DNA from: Bacillota bacterium
Lineage (GTDB): Bacteria > Bacillota > Clostridia > Clostridiales > Clostridiaceae
DNA: 64,000 nt
Assembly (NCBI GenBank): GCA_021781655.1
Contig: JAJXWJ010000005.1
Coordinates: 16,984 to 80,983, forward strand
Direction of reading: 5' to 3'
Part shown: positions 1-10,500 of the stretch, piece by piece
Layout: the number at the start of each line of letters is the position of its first letter
How positions within the stretch are numbered: position 1 is the stretch's first letter
Translations under genes and position numbers: made by a program
The notes under the pieces: generated by a model
What the model saw: only the letters and a program-made list of their open reading frames with translations
Told to the model about the DNA's origin: nothing
The model's database searches: none

Positions 1-368
1 ACGCTAACAATGTCATTATCTACCAACCTTACAACAGCTGCACCGCTTATTTTTTCAATTTGAACTTTTGCATTTCCTACATTATTTGCATCGTATTCTT
101 TACTGATTTCTGACCTTCCTGTATCGTCTATGTTTAATTCCCCAAGTGTAACAAGTTTATTATTATTATTTCCACTAAAAATTAAAACCATATTATAAGG
201 TTTCATTTCTTTCTTTAGATTTTGAGCATAAAAGGATATTTTACATTTTCCATTTTTCACCTCTAGTTTTGCATAACCTGTAGGCAATTTATCAGATGCA
301 ATACCGTATCCTTTTTCATCTTCTTGAAGTATTATGAAATATCTGCTGTAATTTTTTCTTTGACTCAC
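1..368 (-). CDS. Partial hypothetical protein (N-terminal part only)
   Basis: The reading frame is open from a GTG at 366-368 to the window edge, giving about 122 residues that begin VSQRKNYSRYFIILQEDEKG. A G-rich ribosome binding site lies just upstream, which supports this start. The visible part has no signal peptide or membrane segment and reads like a beta-rich N-terminal domain. I recall similar N-termini in large clostridial proteins of unknown role, but I cannot name a function. The rest of the gene lies outside the window. Confidence 0.7.
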   Translation of the reverse strand, partial: MSQRKNYSRYFIILQEDEKGYGIASDKLPTGYAKLEVKNGKCKISFYAQNLKKEMKPYNMVLIFSGNNNNKLVTLGELNIDDTGRSEISKEYDANNVGNAKVQIEKISGAAVVRLVDNDIVS

Positions 369-503
369 TCTTTTATCCCCCCAAAAATATTCATTTAGTA
401 CATTATATGAAAACTAAATGAAAAAATGATTATTATAATCTACATATTTTGTTATTAATTATTTGTAAACGTTATTTTAATTTAAATTTTCTCATAAATT
501 ATA

Positions 504-512
504 TGCTATAAT
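504..512 (+). promoter_or_regulatory. Extended -10 promoter of the first bacteriohemerythrin gene
   Basis: TGCTATAAT is an extended -10 element (TG, one base, TATAAT) 42 bp before the start codon. No strong -35 hexamer is visible at the usual distance, which fits an extended -10 promoter. This is inferred from sequence only. Confidence 0.5.
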
Positions 513-554
513 ATCAATAAATAGACTAAATATTGCTTAAGGAGTGATGCTCAT

Positions 555-962
555 ATGCCGTTAATTACTTGGGAAAATAAATTTAGTGTTGGTGTAAAAG
601 AATTAGATAATCAGCATAAGAAACTAATCGAATTAATTAATGAATTATACGATTCCATGAGAGCAGGCCACGGAAAAGATGTTTTAAAACAAATATTAAA
701 TGATTTACTTGAATACACAAAATATCACTTCGATACAGAAGAAAAATACTTTATTAAATACAATTACTATGGTAAAACGGAACATATGAAAGAACATGCT
801 GAACTAAAAGAAAAAGTTATGGACTTAAAACAAAAAGTGGATGGGGGTAAAGCTGTAATTTCAAATGAAATACTTCAATTTTTAAAAAACTGGCTTTCAA
901 CTCACATTATGGAAAGCGATAAAAGATATTCTTCATTTTTTAATGATAACGGACTCAACTAA
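555..962 (+). CDS. Bacteriohemerythrin
   Basis: This 135-residue single-domain protein should bind O2 at a di-iron centre in a four-helix bundle. All canonical ligands are visible: H21, the HxxxE pair H58/E62, the HxxxH pair H77/H81, and the HxxxxD pair H117/D122. The length is that of a stand-alone family member. The start follows GGAGTGAT. The gene is monocistronic and ends at a hairpin shared with the convergent ksgA. In anaerobes such proteins are thought to sense, store or scavenge oxygen; that role is inferred. A second, diverged copy lies at 6384. Confidence 0.95.
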   Translation: MPLITWENKFSVGVKELDNQHKKLIELINELYDSMRAGHGKDVLKQILNDLLEYTKYHFDTEEKYFIKYNYYGKTEHMKEHAELKEKVMDLKQKVDGGKAVISNEILQFLKNWLSTHIMESDKRYSSFFNDNGLN

Positions 963-969
963 TTTAAAT

Positions 970-1006
970 AATAAAGACGCCGAAAAACTTTTACGGCGTC
1001 TTTATT
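970..1006. terminator. Bidirectional terminator, hemerythrin / ksgA
   Basis: The arms AATAAAGACGCCG (970-982) and CGGCGTCTTTATT (994-1006) pair perfectly around an A/T-rich loop, with T-rich sequence on both sides. The hairpin overlaps the ksgA stop codon and serves both convergent genes. Confidence 0.85.
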
Positions 1007-1847
1007 ATTTCTGCAAAAATTTATATACCTCATCCGATAAATTAGCAAATTCTTCTATAGAAAGTGTTTCTCCTCTTCTTTTTGAATCTATCCCACAATT
1101 CTGAAAAACCTTTTCTAAATTTTCTTTGCTTAAATTTAATGTTTTTAATGCATTAAAAATAGTTTTTCTTCTCATATTAAAAGAAGCCCTAATTACTGAA
1201 AAAAATAATTTTTCATCAATTATATCAACTCTTGGTTTTTCTAGCTTATCAAGTCTTATGACAATTGATTCAACCTTAGGCTCAGGTATAAAAGAAGAAG
1301 GCGGAACTTTTTTTATTATTTTAGTATTGCAATAGTACTGAACTAGCAAAGATAATGCTCCATATTCCTTGCAATTTGGCTCAGCTGCTATTCTTTCTCC
1401 TACTTCTTTTTGAATCATTATGGTTAAGGATTTAAATTTATAGCCTTCTACTAAAAGTTTAGATATTATAGGTGTAGTAACATAATAAGGAAGGTTTGCT
1501 ACTACCTTTACACTTTTTTCATCTCCAATAATTTCATTAAAATCTACCTTCAAGGCATCTTTATGAATAAGCGTAAAATTATTAAAACCTTTTAGTTCTT
1601 CTTCTAAAATTGGAAGCAGACTATTATCTAGCTCAATTGCATACACCTTTTTAGATATTTTAAGAAGTTTCTCTGTTAAAGTACCAACACCAGGTCCAAT
1701 TTCTATTATAGTATCTTCTTCTGTTATATTAGCACCATCTATTATTTCATTTAAAATAGATGCATCCACCAAAAAATTTTGGCCTAAGCTTTTTGTAAAT
1801 TTAAATCCATATTTTTTAACTATATCTTTTGTATTTACCTCAGACAT
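1005..1847 (-). CDS. ksgA: 16S rRNA (adenine1518/1519-N6)-dimethyltransferase
   Basis: KsgA/RsmA dimethylates two adjacent adenines near the 3' end of 16S rRNA from S-adenosylmethionine during 30S maturation. The 280-residue length is normal. Visible motifs are KSLGQNFL (19-26), the SAM motif IGPGVG (50-55) and the catalytic NLPY (118-121). Its ATG overlaps the rnmV stop by one base (TAATG), so the two are translationally coupled. The order yabE-rnmV-ksgA is conserved in Firmicutes. The gene ends inside the terminator it shares with the hemerythrin gene. Confidence 0.97.
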   Translation of the reverse strand: MSEVNTKDIVKKYGFKFTKSLGQNFLVDASILNEIIDGANITEEDTIIEIGPGVGTLTEKLLKISKKVYAIELDNSLLPILEEELKGFNNFTLIHKDALKVDFNEIIGDEKSVKVVANLPYYVTTPIISKLLVEGYKFKSLTIMIQKEVGERIAAEPNCKEYGALSLLVQYYCNTKIIKKVPPSSFIPEPKVESIVIRLDKLEKPRVDIIDEKLFFSVIRASFNMRRKTIFNALKTLNLSKENLEKVFQNCGIDSKRRGETLSIEEFANLSDEVYKFLQK

Positions 1848-2386
1848 TATATATCACCAACCTTCTTTATTGCATGGATAAGCTCTTCCTTTGTTATACG
1901 AAAATTATTTAATCTAGATAGAAATTGTGCTGTATTTGCATAACCAATACCTAGTTCTCTTCCTACAAGATCTCTTCTTTCTTTAGACTTAGGGTCTCCT
2001 GTTAGTTTAAAGAAAATCATATCTGAAATTGAAAAAGTATTTATTTTTTCTGTCATTTCCACCTTTGCATTTTGAAGTGCTTTAATTATTACTTCTGGTG
2101 AAGCATTTTCAACTCCTATGTCATCTCCTTTAGTAGCATCCTGCTGATTTATACGAGCATGCTTAACACCTTTAACTCTCTTTGTGATAATTCTCCTTAT
2201 CTTTTCACCTGCAAAATCTGGGTCAGTAAAAACAATTACTCCTCGTCTTTTATTAGCATCTATTATTTTGTCTATAACTTTTTTATTTATTCCAAATCCG
2301 CCAACAGCAATTACATCTGCATCAACAGCTCTTTTTATTGCTGAAATATCATCTCTTCCTTCCACTACTATTACTTCTTTTATCAC
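1847..2386 (-). CDS. rnmV: Ribonuclease M5 (5S rRNA maturation)
   Basis: RNase M5 trims precursor 5S rRNA in low-GC Gram-positives. The protein is a Toprim enzyme: the invariant Glu lies in VIVVEGRDD near the N-terminus and the acidic pair in the FTDPDFAG segment. A longer frame to 2494 is open, but it would run into the preceding hairpin and gene. I chose the GTG at 2384-2386, which has GAGGTG six bases upstream and gives 179 residues starting (V)IKEVIVVEG, the usual length and N-terminus. The stop overlaps the ksgA start. Confidence 0.93.
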   Translation of the reverse strand: MIKEVIVVEGRDDISAIKRAVDADVIAVGGFGINKKVIDKIIDANKRRGVIVFTDPDFAGEKIRRIITKRVKGVKHARINQQDATKGDDIGVENASPEVIIKALQNAKVEMTEKINTFSISDMIFFKLTGDPKSKERRDLVGRELGIGYANTAQFLSRLNNFRITKEELIHAIKKVGDI

Positions 2387-2410
2387 ATTCTTCACCTCTT
2401 TATCTACTAC

Positions 2411-2449
2411 AAAGAAAAAATTAGGGGCAAAAATATACCTTGCCCCTAA
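2411..2449 (-). terminator. Terminator after yabE
   Basis: On the minus strand the arms TTAGGGGCAA and TTGCCCCTAA (2421-2430 / 2440-2449) are followed by a run of six T. The hairpin overlaps the yabE stop codon and lies before the rnmV start, so rnmV-ksgA may depend on readthrough or their own promoter. Confidence 0.8.
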
Positions 2450-3468
2450 TTTATGATGTAAACATCTACGTTCTTTGCTCCCCAGCTGTAGCATTCCTCT
2501 TCGCTGTCAAAAAATAAATCTACCCTATCACCTTTTATTGCTCCACCTGTATCACTAGCTATTCCATAACCATATCCTGGTATGTATAATTTAGAGCCTA
2601 AAGGAATTACTCTAGGGTCCACAGCAACCGAACTATATCCATCTGGATTTCTTACTGTTCTAGTACCTGTTGCCGTAATTCCAAATGAAGGACTATCAGT
2701 GTAAGCGGTAGCAAGTGCCGTTACTTCTGACTTATATAATACTCTTCCTCCTCTGTTTACATTTAATACTCCTAAGGTTCCAACCTTCATAATAGCTTGA
2801 ACCGGATTAACTGTAACAGTCTCCTTAACTATGTTTCTCGAAACTTCCTTGCCATCTTCATAAACTATGTTCATAGTTACTTGTTTACTGCCATTTACGC
2901 CTTGCTGAACTACCTTACTCTGATCATTTCCCATAGTATTGTCTTTCTGATCTATAGTGTCATAAGCTATAGGCTGCACCTCTGTGACAGTTTTGGTATT
3001 GACTCTCGTTATAACTACTTTCATTCCAGAAACAATCCCGGAACTCTTATCTGGTTTAACTTTATCAATATCACTCATTGATATTTTTTCTGCCTTAAGC
3101 ATACTTCCAACGGAGCTTTCTGCAGATTTGATTTTTAAATCTTTTCCATCTACTAGTACATCTAAATTTACTGCTCTTTTGATATATATTTCTTGTCCAT
3201 TTTCTACGTTAGTGTATAAACCAGGTTCAACTTTGTCCTTTGCTCCAATTACGATATTGTTTTTTTGTAAAATATCACTTACCTTGCTGCTGTATGTAAT
3301 GACACTCATTACCTTGTTATCAACAGCAATTTTGACTGTTTTCCTGCAGGATGCAATATATACGGCAATAGCTAAAACCAATATTGCAATAAATGCTGCA
3401 GCTAATATCGTACTTCTTGAAAAATAATTTCTGATTTTTTGAGAATTACTTTTCAATATTTGTTGCAT
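2446..3468 (-). CDS. yabE: YabE-like cell-wall protein (DUF348, G5, 3D domains)
   Basis: This 340-residue protein has an N-terminal membrane anchor (about 20-42), ubiquitin-like DUF348 repeats, a G5 domain, and a C-terminal 3D domain of the lytic transglycosylase (MltA/Rpf-like) type. The 3D aspartates are visible in VAVDPRVIPLG, ASDTGG and KGDRVDLFF. Family members are muralytic enzymes acting on peptidoglycan outside the cell, related to resuscitation-promoting factors. The neighbours tatD upstream and rnmV-ksgA downstream match the Firmicutes order. Confidence 0.9.
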   Translation of the reverse strand: MQQILKSNSQKIRNYFSRSTILAAAFIAILVLAIAVYIASCRKTVKIAVDNKVMSVITYSSKVSDILQKNNIVIGAKDKVEPGLYTNVENGQEIYIKRAVNLDVLVDGKDLKIKSAESSVGSMLKAEKISMSDIDKVKPDKSSGIVSGMKVVITRVNTKTVTEVQPIAYDTIDQKDNTMGNDQSKVVQQGVNGSKQVTMNIVYEDGKEVSRNIVKETVTVNPVQAIMKVGTLGVLNVNRGGRVLYKSEVTALATAYTDSPSFGITATGTRTVRNPDGYSSVAVDPRVIPLGSKLYIPGYGYGIASDTGGAIKGDRVDLFFDSEEECYSWGAKNVDVYIIN

Positions 3469-3681
3469 AAAAATCCCCCCTTTTTTACAAGAGTCTTAAT
3501 GATTATAACCTAGAATAGATTACAATGTCAAACTCCTTACATATTTAGTTAAAACATCAAAATAAAGTAACCATAAAAATAATACTATAATACCCATTAA
3601 ATTAAGTATATTTTTCTATTTTGACTAAATAAAGGGTGCATATTAAATTAATAAATATCACAGGACAATATTACCATATTT

Positions 3682-4443
3682 TTATATATTAAACAATTTT
3701 TTGGTGTTTAATATAGCTTGATTTTTTACATTTATTGCAGTTTCACTCTTAATTTCTGCTATTTTCATAGCTATATATTCTATATAATCAGATCTGTTCC
3801 TTTTACCTCTATATGGTTCAGGGCTCATGTACGGGCAATCTGTTTCCAATAAGATTTTTTCCATTGGAATTTCTCTTGCTACTTCTACCGCTTTTTTGGC
3901 ATTTTTAAAGGTTACTACTCCTGTAAAACCAATGAAATAACCTAATTTAATACATTCCTTTGCAAATTCCACACTACCAGAAAAACAATGCACAACTCCT
4001 ATTACTTCCGGAAACATTTTCAATATATTTAACGTATCTTCATGTGCTTCTCTATCATGAATAACAACTGGCAGTTTTAACTCTTGTGCAAGCTTCATCT
4101 GTTTAATAAAAGCATCTTTTTGAACTTTTTTTTCCGGATTTCCATCATAATGATAATCCAGTCCTATTTCTCCAATTGCCTTAACTTTTGATTCCTTTGC
4201 TAAGCTTCTTAATTCTTCTATTACATCATCATTTAAAATGTCTGCATATTCAGGATGAATTCCTACTGCTGCATAAAAAAAATCATATTGCTTGGTAAAC
4301 TTAACAGAAGCTCTAGCCCCTTCAAGTGAAGCACCACAATTTAAAATGCCAACTACCCCATTATCCTTTAGTTCTTCAATTAATTGTTCTCTATCCTCAT
4401 TAAAAGATTCATCATCATAATGTGCGTGTGAATCAAAAATCAT
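3682..4443 (-). CDS. tatD: TatD family metal-dependent hydrolase/DNase
   Basis: The 253-residue TIM-barrel hydrolase carries the TatD metal ligands: H6/H8 (DSHAHYD), E92 (GEIGLDYHYD), H129, H152 (HCFSG) and D202 (ETDCPYMSPEP). TatD proteins are divalent-metal 3'-5' exonucleases linked to DNA repair; the B. subtilis counterpart is YabD. In most Firmicutes it directly follows metS. Here csp, a dehydrogenase, a hemerythrin and the 23 kb transposon lie between the two genes. The gap 3469-3681 before yabE holds no gene. Confidence 0.93.
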   Translation of the reverse strand: MIFDSHAHYDDESFNEDREQLIEELKDNGVVGILNCGASLEGARASVKFTKQYDFFYAAVGIHPEYADILNDDVIEELRSLAKESKVKAIGEIGLDYHYDGNPEKKVQKDAFIKQMKLAQELKLPVVIHDREAHEDTLNILKMFPEVIGVVHCFSGSVEFAKECIKLGYFIGFTGVVTFKNAKKAVEVAREIPMEKILLETDCPYMSPEPYRGKRNRSDYIEYIAMKIAEIKSETAINVKNQAILNTKKLFNI

Positions 4444-4630
4444 ATTTTCAGCTCCTTTTTAAATTTTTCTTATAGTTATGATTGTAACATAAAAAATAAG
4501 CTTACGAACAAATTGAATAAGTAAATTCGTAAAAATTGACCTAAACAGATTTTAATGTATAAAAAAAAATTATTTTGTCATAATAATGTTAATAGTTTAT
4601 TATTTATTATTTAGGAGGTAGACTTTATTT

Positions 4631-4828
4631 ATGTTAGGAACTGTTAAATGGTTTAATTCTCAAAAAGGCTTTGGCTTTATTACCACTGATGAAGGCAATG
4701 ATGTTTTTGTTCATTACTCTGGTATCGAAGACAAAGGTTTTAAAACCCTAGAAGAAGGACAAAAAGTTGAATTCAACGTAACTCAAGGTGACAAAGGTCA
4801 GCAAGCAGTACATGTGGTTAAAGCCTAA
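4631..4828 (+). CDS. Cold-shock protein (CSD family)
   Basis: This 65-residue OB-fold protein has the RNP1-like KGFGFIT and RNP2-like VFVHYS motifs of CspA/CspB proteins, which bind single-stranded RNA and DNA as chaperones. The ribosome binding site AGGAGGT is strong. An AT-rich upstream region of about 180 bp contains no other gene and may be the regulated leader typical of csp genes. It ends at a shared hairpin terminator. Confidence 0.96.
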   Translation: MLGTVKWFNSQKGFGFITTDEGNDVFVHYSGIEDKGFKTLEEGQKVEFNVTQGDKGQQAVHVVKA

Positions 4829-4833
4829 AATAT

Positions 4834-4873
4834 AAAATGCAGGCATATTTTCATAAAAATCTGCCTGCATTTT
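4834..4873. terminator. Bidirectional terminator, csp / dehydrogenase
   Basis: The arms AAAATGCAGGCA (4834-4845) and TGCCTGCATTTT (4862-4873) pair perfectly, and T-rich tracts lie on both sides. The convergent genes at 4631 and 4887 share it. Confidence 0.88.
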
Positions 4874-4886
4874 AATAATTATAATT

Positions 4887-6056
4887 TTAATCTCTACTAA
4901 ATAAATCTCTTGTATATACTTTTTCTTTCACATCTTCTATTTCATCGCACATTCTATTAACAACTATTACATCAGAAATATCTTTAAACTCCTGAAGATT
5001 ACGAATTATTCTTGAGTTAAAAAAATCATCCTCTAAAAGTGTAGGTTCATAAACTACCACTTCAATTCCTCTAGCTTTTATTCTTTTCATGACCCCTTGT
5101 ATAGAAGATTGTCTAAAATTATCCGAATCAGTTTTCATAGTCAACCTATAAATTCCTACGATTTTAGGAGCCCTTTTTATAATCATTTCTGCAATGTGAT
5201 CCTTTCTTGTCCTGTTAGAATCTACAATAGCAGACATAATATTATTTGGTACATCAGCATAATTTGCAAGTAGTTGCTTTGTATCCTTTGGCAAACAATA
5301 TCCACCATAACCAAAAGAAGGATTATTGTAGTGATTTCCAATCCTTGGATCAAGGCAAACTCCATCAATTATTTCTTTAGTGTTTAACCCTCTTATTTCT
5401 GCATAAGTATCAAGCTCATTAAAATAAGCAACTCGCATTGCTAAAAAAGTATTAGCAAACAATTTAATTGCCTCTGCTTCAGTAGAATTTGTGAAAAGCA
5501 CTGGTATATCCTTCTTTATGGCACCATCAATTAATAACTGAGAAAATCTTCTTGCCCTTTCTGATTGTTCTCCAATTACAATTCGAGAAGGATATAAATT
5601 ATCATAAAGAGCCTTTCCTTCTCTTAAAAATTCAGGTGAAAAAATAATATTTTCTGTTTCAAACATATTTTTAACTTTTTCTGTGTATCCAACGGGAACA
5701 GTAGATTTAATTATCATAACTGCTTCTGGATTTATGGATAATACATTTGCTATAACCGCTTCAACCGTTCTAGTATTAAAGTAATTCTTTTCATGGTCAT
5801 AATTTGTTGGGGTAGAAATTATAACAAACTCAGCATCCTTAAAGGCTAAATAGTTATCTGTAGTTGCAATTATATTTAATTGCTTTTCTGCCAAATAATT
5901 TTGTACATCTTCATCGATTATCGGTGATTTTTTATTATTAATCAAATCTACCTTTTCTTGAATAATATCTAGTGCTATTACTTCGTTATTTTGAGCTAAT
6001 AATATAGCATTTGATAAACCTACATAACCTGTTCCAGCAATTGTTATTTTACTCAT
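4887..6056 (-). CDS. UDP-glucose/GDP-mannose family nucleotide-sugar 6-dehydrogenase
   Basis: The 389-residue enzyme has a Rossmann NAD motif GTGYVG (8-13), the substrate-binding PEFLREG segment, and the catalytic cysteine C254 in GGYCLPKDT. It oxidises a nucleotide sugar twice to the uronic acid using two NAD+. UDP-glucose is the most likely substrate, because close relatives are UDP-glucose 6-dehydrogenases used for capsule or wall polymers; the sequence alone does not settle this. It stands alone, without neighbouring glycan genes. Confidence 0.88.
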   Translation of the reverse strand: MSKITIAGTGYVGLSNAILLAQNNEVIALDIIQEKVDLINNKKSPIIDEDVQNYLAEKQLNIIATTDNYLAFKDAEFVIISTPTNYDHEKNYFNTRTVEAVIANVLSINPEAVMIIKSTVPVGYTEKVKNMFETENIIFSPEFLREGKALYDNLYPSRIVIGEQSERARRFSQLLIDGAIKKDIPVLFTNSTEAEAIKLFANTFLAMRVAYFNELDTYAEIRGLNTKEIIDGVCLDPRIGNHYNNPSFGYGGYCLPKDTKQLLANYADVPNNIMSAIVDSNRTRKDHIAEMIIKRAPKIVGIYRLTMKTDSDNFRQSSIQGVMKRIKARGIEVVVYEPTLLEDDFFNSRIIRNLQEFKDISDVIVVNRMCDEIEDVKEKVYTRDLFSRD

Positions 6057-6383
6057 ACTTCAACAACCTTCCACTAACATATTCCTACCTTTTCGTATAG
6101 TAGGGTCTAGTATTATTTTATAATATCCAATTTTTCAATTAATTTAAATTAGTTAGATTGTACTATAAATATGTTACATTTAGATGACAATTTTAAACTT
6201 CTTTTACCTATTCCAATTTTTTATTAAGTATCATATCCACAGGTTGAACAAAATTATTGCTCAAACTAATCAAAATACATGCATAAATTTTAGGTTATTT
6301 TGAAATTTTATATATATTTTTTTAGTGTTTTATTGTATAATTTAATTATTAAAATAAATTTTATAGCTATTGGAGGGTTTTAA
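6057..6383. other. Intergenic region before the second hemerythrin gene
   Basis: This 327-bp AT-rich gap separates divergent genes. It has a TATAAT at 6336-6341 that could be the -10 of the hemerythrin gene, and GGAGGG before its start. I see no convincing -35 element, RNA structure or small gene. Confidence 0.5.
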
Positions 6384-6800
6384 ATGGGAACTATGTTATC
6401 TTGGAATTCGCAATATTCTATTGGTGTAGAAAAAATTGATTCACAGCACAAAGAATTATTTGACAGAATTAATATTCTTTTAAATGCTATGAAACTTGGT
6501 AATGGAAAAGAAGAAGTTATAAATACCTTAGATTTCCTAGAACAGTATGTTAATAAACACTTTATGGATGAAGAGCAGATACAACGTGATACAAAATATT
6601 CTGGTTATGATATTCAACATAAACAACATGATGAATTTAGATATAAGTTAAAAGAATTAAGAATAAAATTTGAAAATGATGGAATTAACACCTCACTAGT
6701 AATTAGTACTCAAAAAGAAATGACAGATTGGTGGAGAAATCATATAACAAAATTAGATAGCGAGCTTGGAAAGCATATTATTAATGTTAATAATAGATAG
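6384..6800 (+). CDS. Bacteriohemerythrin, second copy with shortened HxxH ligand pair
   Basis: This 138-residue four-helix-bundle protein keeps H22, H59/E63 and H120/D125 of the di-iron site. The third ligand pair reads QHKQH (H79, H82), that is HxxH instead of HxxxH, one residue short of the family pattern and of the copy at 555. Either the iron geometry is altered or a shifted residue takes over. The gene converges on metS in the reconstructed pre-transposon chromosome and is now followed by a long hairpin and the transposon left end. Confidence 0.9.
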   Translation: MGTMLSWNSQYSIGVEKIDSQHKELFDRINILLNAMKLGNGKEEVINTLDFLEQYVNKHFMDEEQIQRDTKYSGYDIQHKQHDEFRYKLKELRIKFENDGINTSLVISTQKEMTDWWRNHITKLDSELGKHIINVNNR

Positions 6801-6845
6801 GGAAACATCCACAGATTTGTGGAAATCAAATCTGTGGATGTTCCC
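6800..6845. repeat. Long hairpin, probable former hemerythrin/metS terminator
   Basis: GGGAA(A)CATCCACAGATTTG (6800-6819) pairs with its complement at 6827-6845, giving a 19-bp stem with one bulged base. Before the transposon arrived this hairpin lay about 10 bp past the metS stop and between two convergent genes, so it most likely ended both transcripts. It lacks a long T tract, so its action is inferred. The element now places it 23 kb away from metS. Confidence 0.65.
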
Positions 6846-6858
6846 TCACTACATCTAT

Positions 6859-7009
6859 TGTATTGGTTAAATTAAGTTGGTAAGTTTTAATTACCTTAAC
6901 TTATTGATATTGCCTATCTAATATTTTTACTTATCCAAATTAAGTTGGTAAGTTTCTAAAATTACTTAGTATCATTTCTAAATTTTAATGTAATTAAGTT
7001 GGAAAGTAA
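6859..7009 (+). repeat. Transposon left end with three spaced TnsB-type sites
   Basis: Three copies of an 18-19 bp repeat, consensus AAATTAAGTTGGTAAGTTT, lie at 6869-6887, 6937-6955 and 6991-7009; the third is more diverged. The first abuts the terminal TGTATTGG. The spacings of 68 and 54 bp are wide, like the left end of Tn7. The repeats are the inferred binding sites of the TnsB transposase. Confidence 0.9.
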
Positions 7010-7092
7010 TTTTGTATAGCTATACATTCCTATTCATTCTTACAATATCCAAGCTTTCAAATTTCCCATTAATCAAAATGTATTTAAATTAC

Positions 7093-7368
7093 TTAAAACT
7101 CTATATAATCGTGTAATACGTTCTTAAGCATATATTTTCTTGCATCCTCAGAAGAGTATTCACTTGTATTATATATTACAGTTGAATAGTCATGATAGTT
7201 ATTTTTTTGAACTTCCATTGCTTGAGCATTTTCATAACCTAACTCTAATAAGCCATCAAATAACTTTCTAGATACGGACCTACTGTCCATAGAATCTATA
7301 TCATTCCTGGTTACAACTCCATTCAACATAAATACTTGAACAACTTGATTAAGTAATTCTTCTTCCAT
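7093..7368 (-). CDS. Hypothetical protein, transposon left arm
   Basis: I do not recognise this 91-residue protein. The start at 7366-7368 is chosen because GGAGG lies just upstream; a longer frame to 7404 lacks a ribosome binding site. It is acidic and probably soluble and helical, with a middle segment (RNDIDSMDSRSVSRKLFDGL) that could be a helix-turn-helix; this is weak. It is the outermost gene in the left arm and points toward the left end. Confidence 0.6.
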   Translation of the reverse strand: MEEELLNQVVQVFMLNGVVTRNDIDSMDSRSVSRKLFDGLLELGYENAQAMEVQKNNYHDYSTVIYNTSEYSSEDARKYMLKNVLHDYIEF

Positions 7369-7535
7369 AGTTTCCTCCACAAAATTCAGCTTATTTTTTA
7401 TCATATAATTTTTATACTTAAATCATATTAAATTAAACTTTCTAACATTCGCAGATGATAACACAATTGTCAAAAATAAAATTATTTACTTAACTTGCCT
7501 TTATGTAATAAACATATATTTTTGACCTCATGCCG

Positions 7536-10500
7536 TTATTTTCCTTCTTTTTCTTCTACATATCTGATTAATTCAACAATATAATCAATATCTTCATCAG
7601 TACTGAATAAAAGATTATCTTTAATTAACTTTATATATTTTTTCATGTTGAGTTTATCTTCTTTAAACATGGCAAGATAGCTTACTACAAAACTTACAAA
7701 TGCTATTGCAACATTAAATAATTTTATAAATTCACTTGATTGGATAATTTGAGAATAAATATTTTGTGTAATCGCTCTGAGTCTATATATTTTATTCATA
7801 CTTAAAACTATTCTAATAGAACAATTCTTAATGAGTTTCTCAAAATCATCTTTAACTTCCGGAAAACTTCTACTAACTGAATACATATTATATCTCATTT
7901 TGCCGATATAGATATCCACGAATTTAATAAATTCAATAGATACTTTTTCAAAATCTTCAACTGATATTTCATCCTTGATTCTTTTTAGTACTTCAACGTA
8001 AACAAGCGCAAAACTCTTATAATCAGCATTTTTTCCCATTCTTAAAAAAGGTTTAATACCTTCAATGCCATTATCTTGATAACATATAAAGATATCATTT
8101 GCATCAAAACTAATAAATTCTGCTTTGTATTTTCGGAGATTCGCAATTGTTAGTGCTACTAATATTCTTATTGATGGCTTCTTCTGCTTCAAAAATTGAA
8201 AAAAAGTGTTAATATCAATCATATAATTTGTATCAAATTCTCTAGATGCATATACCTCAGTATTCAAGAAAGGCACTTTAAGATATTTTGATAAAGCAAT
8301 ACAATCAAGTGTATCCTCAGGTAAAAATTGTTTTGAATCTGTTTTCAACTTAATTCTTATATCAACTGGGACTTCTTTAATATTTACTGATTTATTAACG
8401 TAATCTAAAATGTTATTAGAAGAGTTTCTAATAATACCTGATTGCCTTTCTTTTACAATTGTTATTGCATTATAAGGTATAAGTACTTCTTTAAATGAAT
8501 CAAGTAAACTCAACGCACCAACTTCAGATAAAATTGCTAAAGTATTAGCATCAAGTAAAATTTTATCATCAATTTTTTTAACATCTTCAATTGAATTATA
8601 TATATTTCCATCGGAGATTTGGACATTAGTAAATGGATAATAATTATTTAAAAGTATTTCTTCTATTCCAGTACCAACCAATTTATTGTAAACTGTAATT
8701 CCAATTATACCTTGAACAAAATACGAGTTTATATGCGATAGATCTCTTTTCCCACCAATCATATCCTCCAATTTATTAAGTAAATCTTGTCCACTTTCAT
8801 TCTCTGAATGTTGAAGCACTTTAAACCATTTTGGATTATGATTCTTAGAATAATATTCAGCCATATATATAAAAGCATCATCAGTTCTACCATTATTCAT
8901 GCAAAATGCTGTATAGTATTGATGAAATTGAGAATCCAAATCGTTCTTAACATATTCCTTAATTTCCTTAAGCTTTTCAAATGCTTGTTCTATATAACCC
9001 TTCTCTTTTAAAACAATAGAATAATAAATATAATATAATTCAGGTTTCTCTAATTTAAAAGGCTCAACATATCCAAGATAAAATTCTGCATCATATAACG
9101 AATTGCTACTAAGTTTCAGTTCTACAGCCTTTATTAAATTATTATAATTTCCATCAATTTTAAACAATTCAAAATAAGCTTTAGCTTCATTATCTAAATC
9201 ACCCTTAAAAGTGTAATAATTAATCCCCAATATTGCTTTACTAATTGGAAGTAGCATTTCTAAATTGCTATTCTCATACTCATTAAAGAAATCCTCATAC
9301 TTTTCATTCTTAAGTAGATACATCAATCTATTATAGAGAATAAACGGCATTTGAAATCCTATAATCTGATATTTACCAGTATCTATATTTTGAAAAAATT
9401 CATCCAATTCTTCAGATAAATTATAATCAAGTAGCAATACAAATATATCGTATATAACAAGAGAATTATTAACAACTCGTTTAATCTCTTTAATTTCTTG
9501 AATAACCTTATCTTTCTCATTTCTCTTATCAAGAAAATGGATATAATTCATCCAAAGAATTTCATCATTGTTATCTTTGTTAAATTTTTTATAATAGTGA
9601 ATATATCTGATATCTTGACTATCTTCTATTAATGCATTCAATAAAGCCAGTTGTAATATTTTATCATTTTGGTATTCATTTTCAAGTACTGGAACCAATA
9701 AATTAATTTCCGATTCATAATCTTTTTTAATTTCATAGTAAAATGATTTGTATTTCACTTTTTCATAATTGTTAAGATAGTTGAACGTTTCTTCGTTATA
9801 TATTCCATTAATAATTTCAGCTTCCACGACATACTTCAAAATATCTGGTTTTGACAAATCAACAAATTTCATACACTCGCTTTGTATGTCAAGAATCCTC
9901 TTATGTTTGTTCGTTATAGAAAAGATACAAAACAAGTATGGAAAAATCAATCTTGATATTAAATGTAAAGTATCAATATTTCTATTTTCATAGATCTCCT
10001 CTAATTTCACTCTTGCTTTTTCTAATTGTATAAAGTCAATTTTATCAAGAGTCACCATCTCATTTTCTTCAATTTCCTTAACTGATTTAAAATATTCACA
10101 AACAGCAATTGCTATTTCTTTTGGAAGACTTTTTATGAATTCATTTGACTTAATATAATTTTCTTGTGCATAGTCAAAATCACGATAATTAAAGGCTAAA
10201 TCACCTAAACTTGCATAAATAGTTGCTTTGTCTTTAATTTCTATAATAGCATTTTTAAGTAATTTATCTAACTGCATTTTACCCTCTATATAGGATATAT
10301 CCTTATTTGTTGCCCGTAACAGAATACCCCAAGCTAAAGCATTGAAATAATCACCTTTTGCCTTAACGGCTTTTTCATTGAGAATAATTGCTTTCTCTAG
10401 TCGTTTATTATTATATTCCCATATAGATAATAAAAAATAATATCTATGAATCTCTTTTATATCTTCTCCTAATGCATCAATTTTGATTGACCATTTATTT

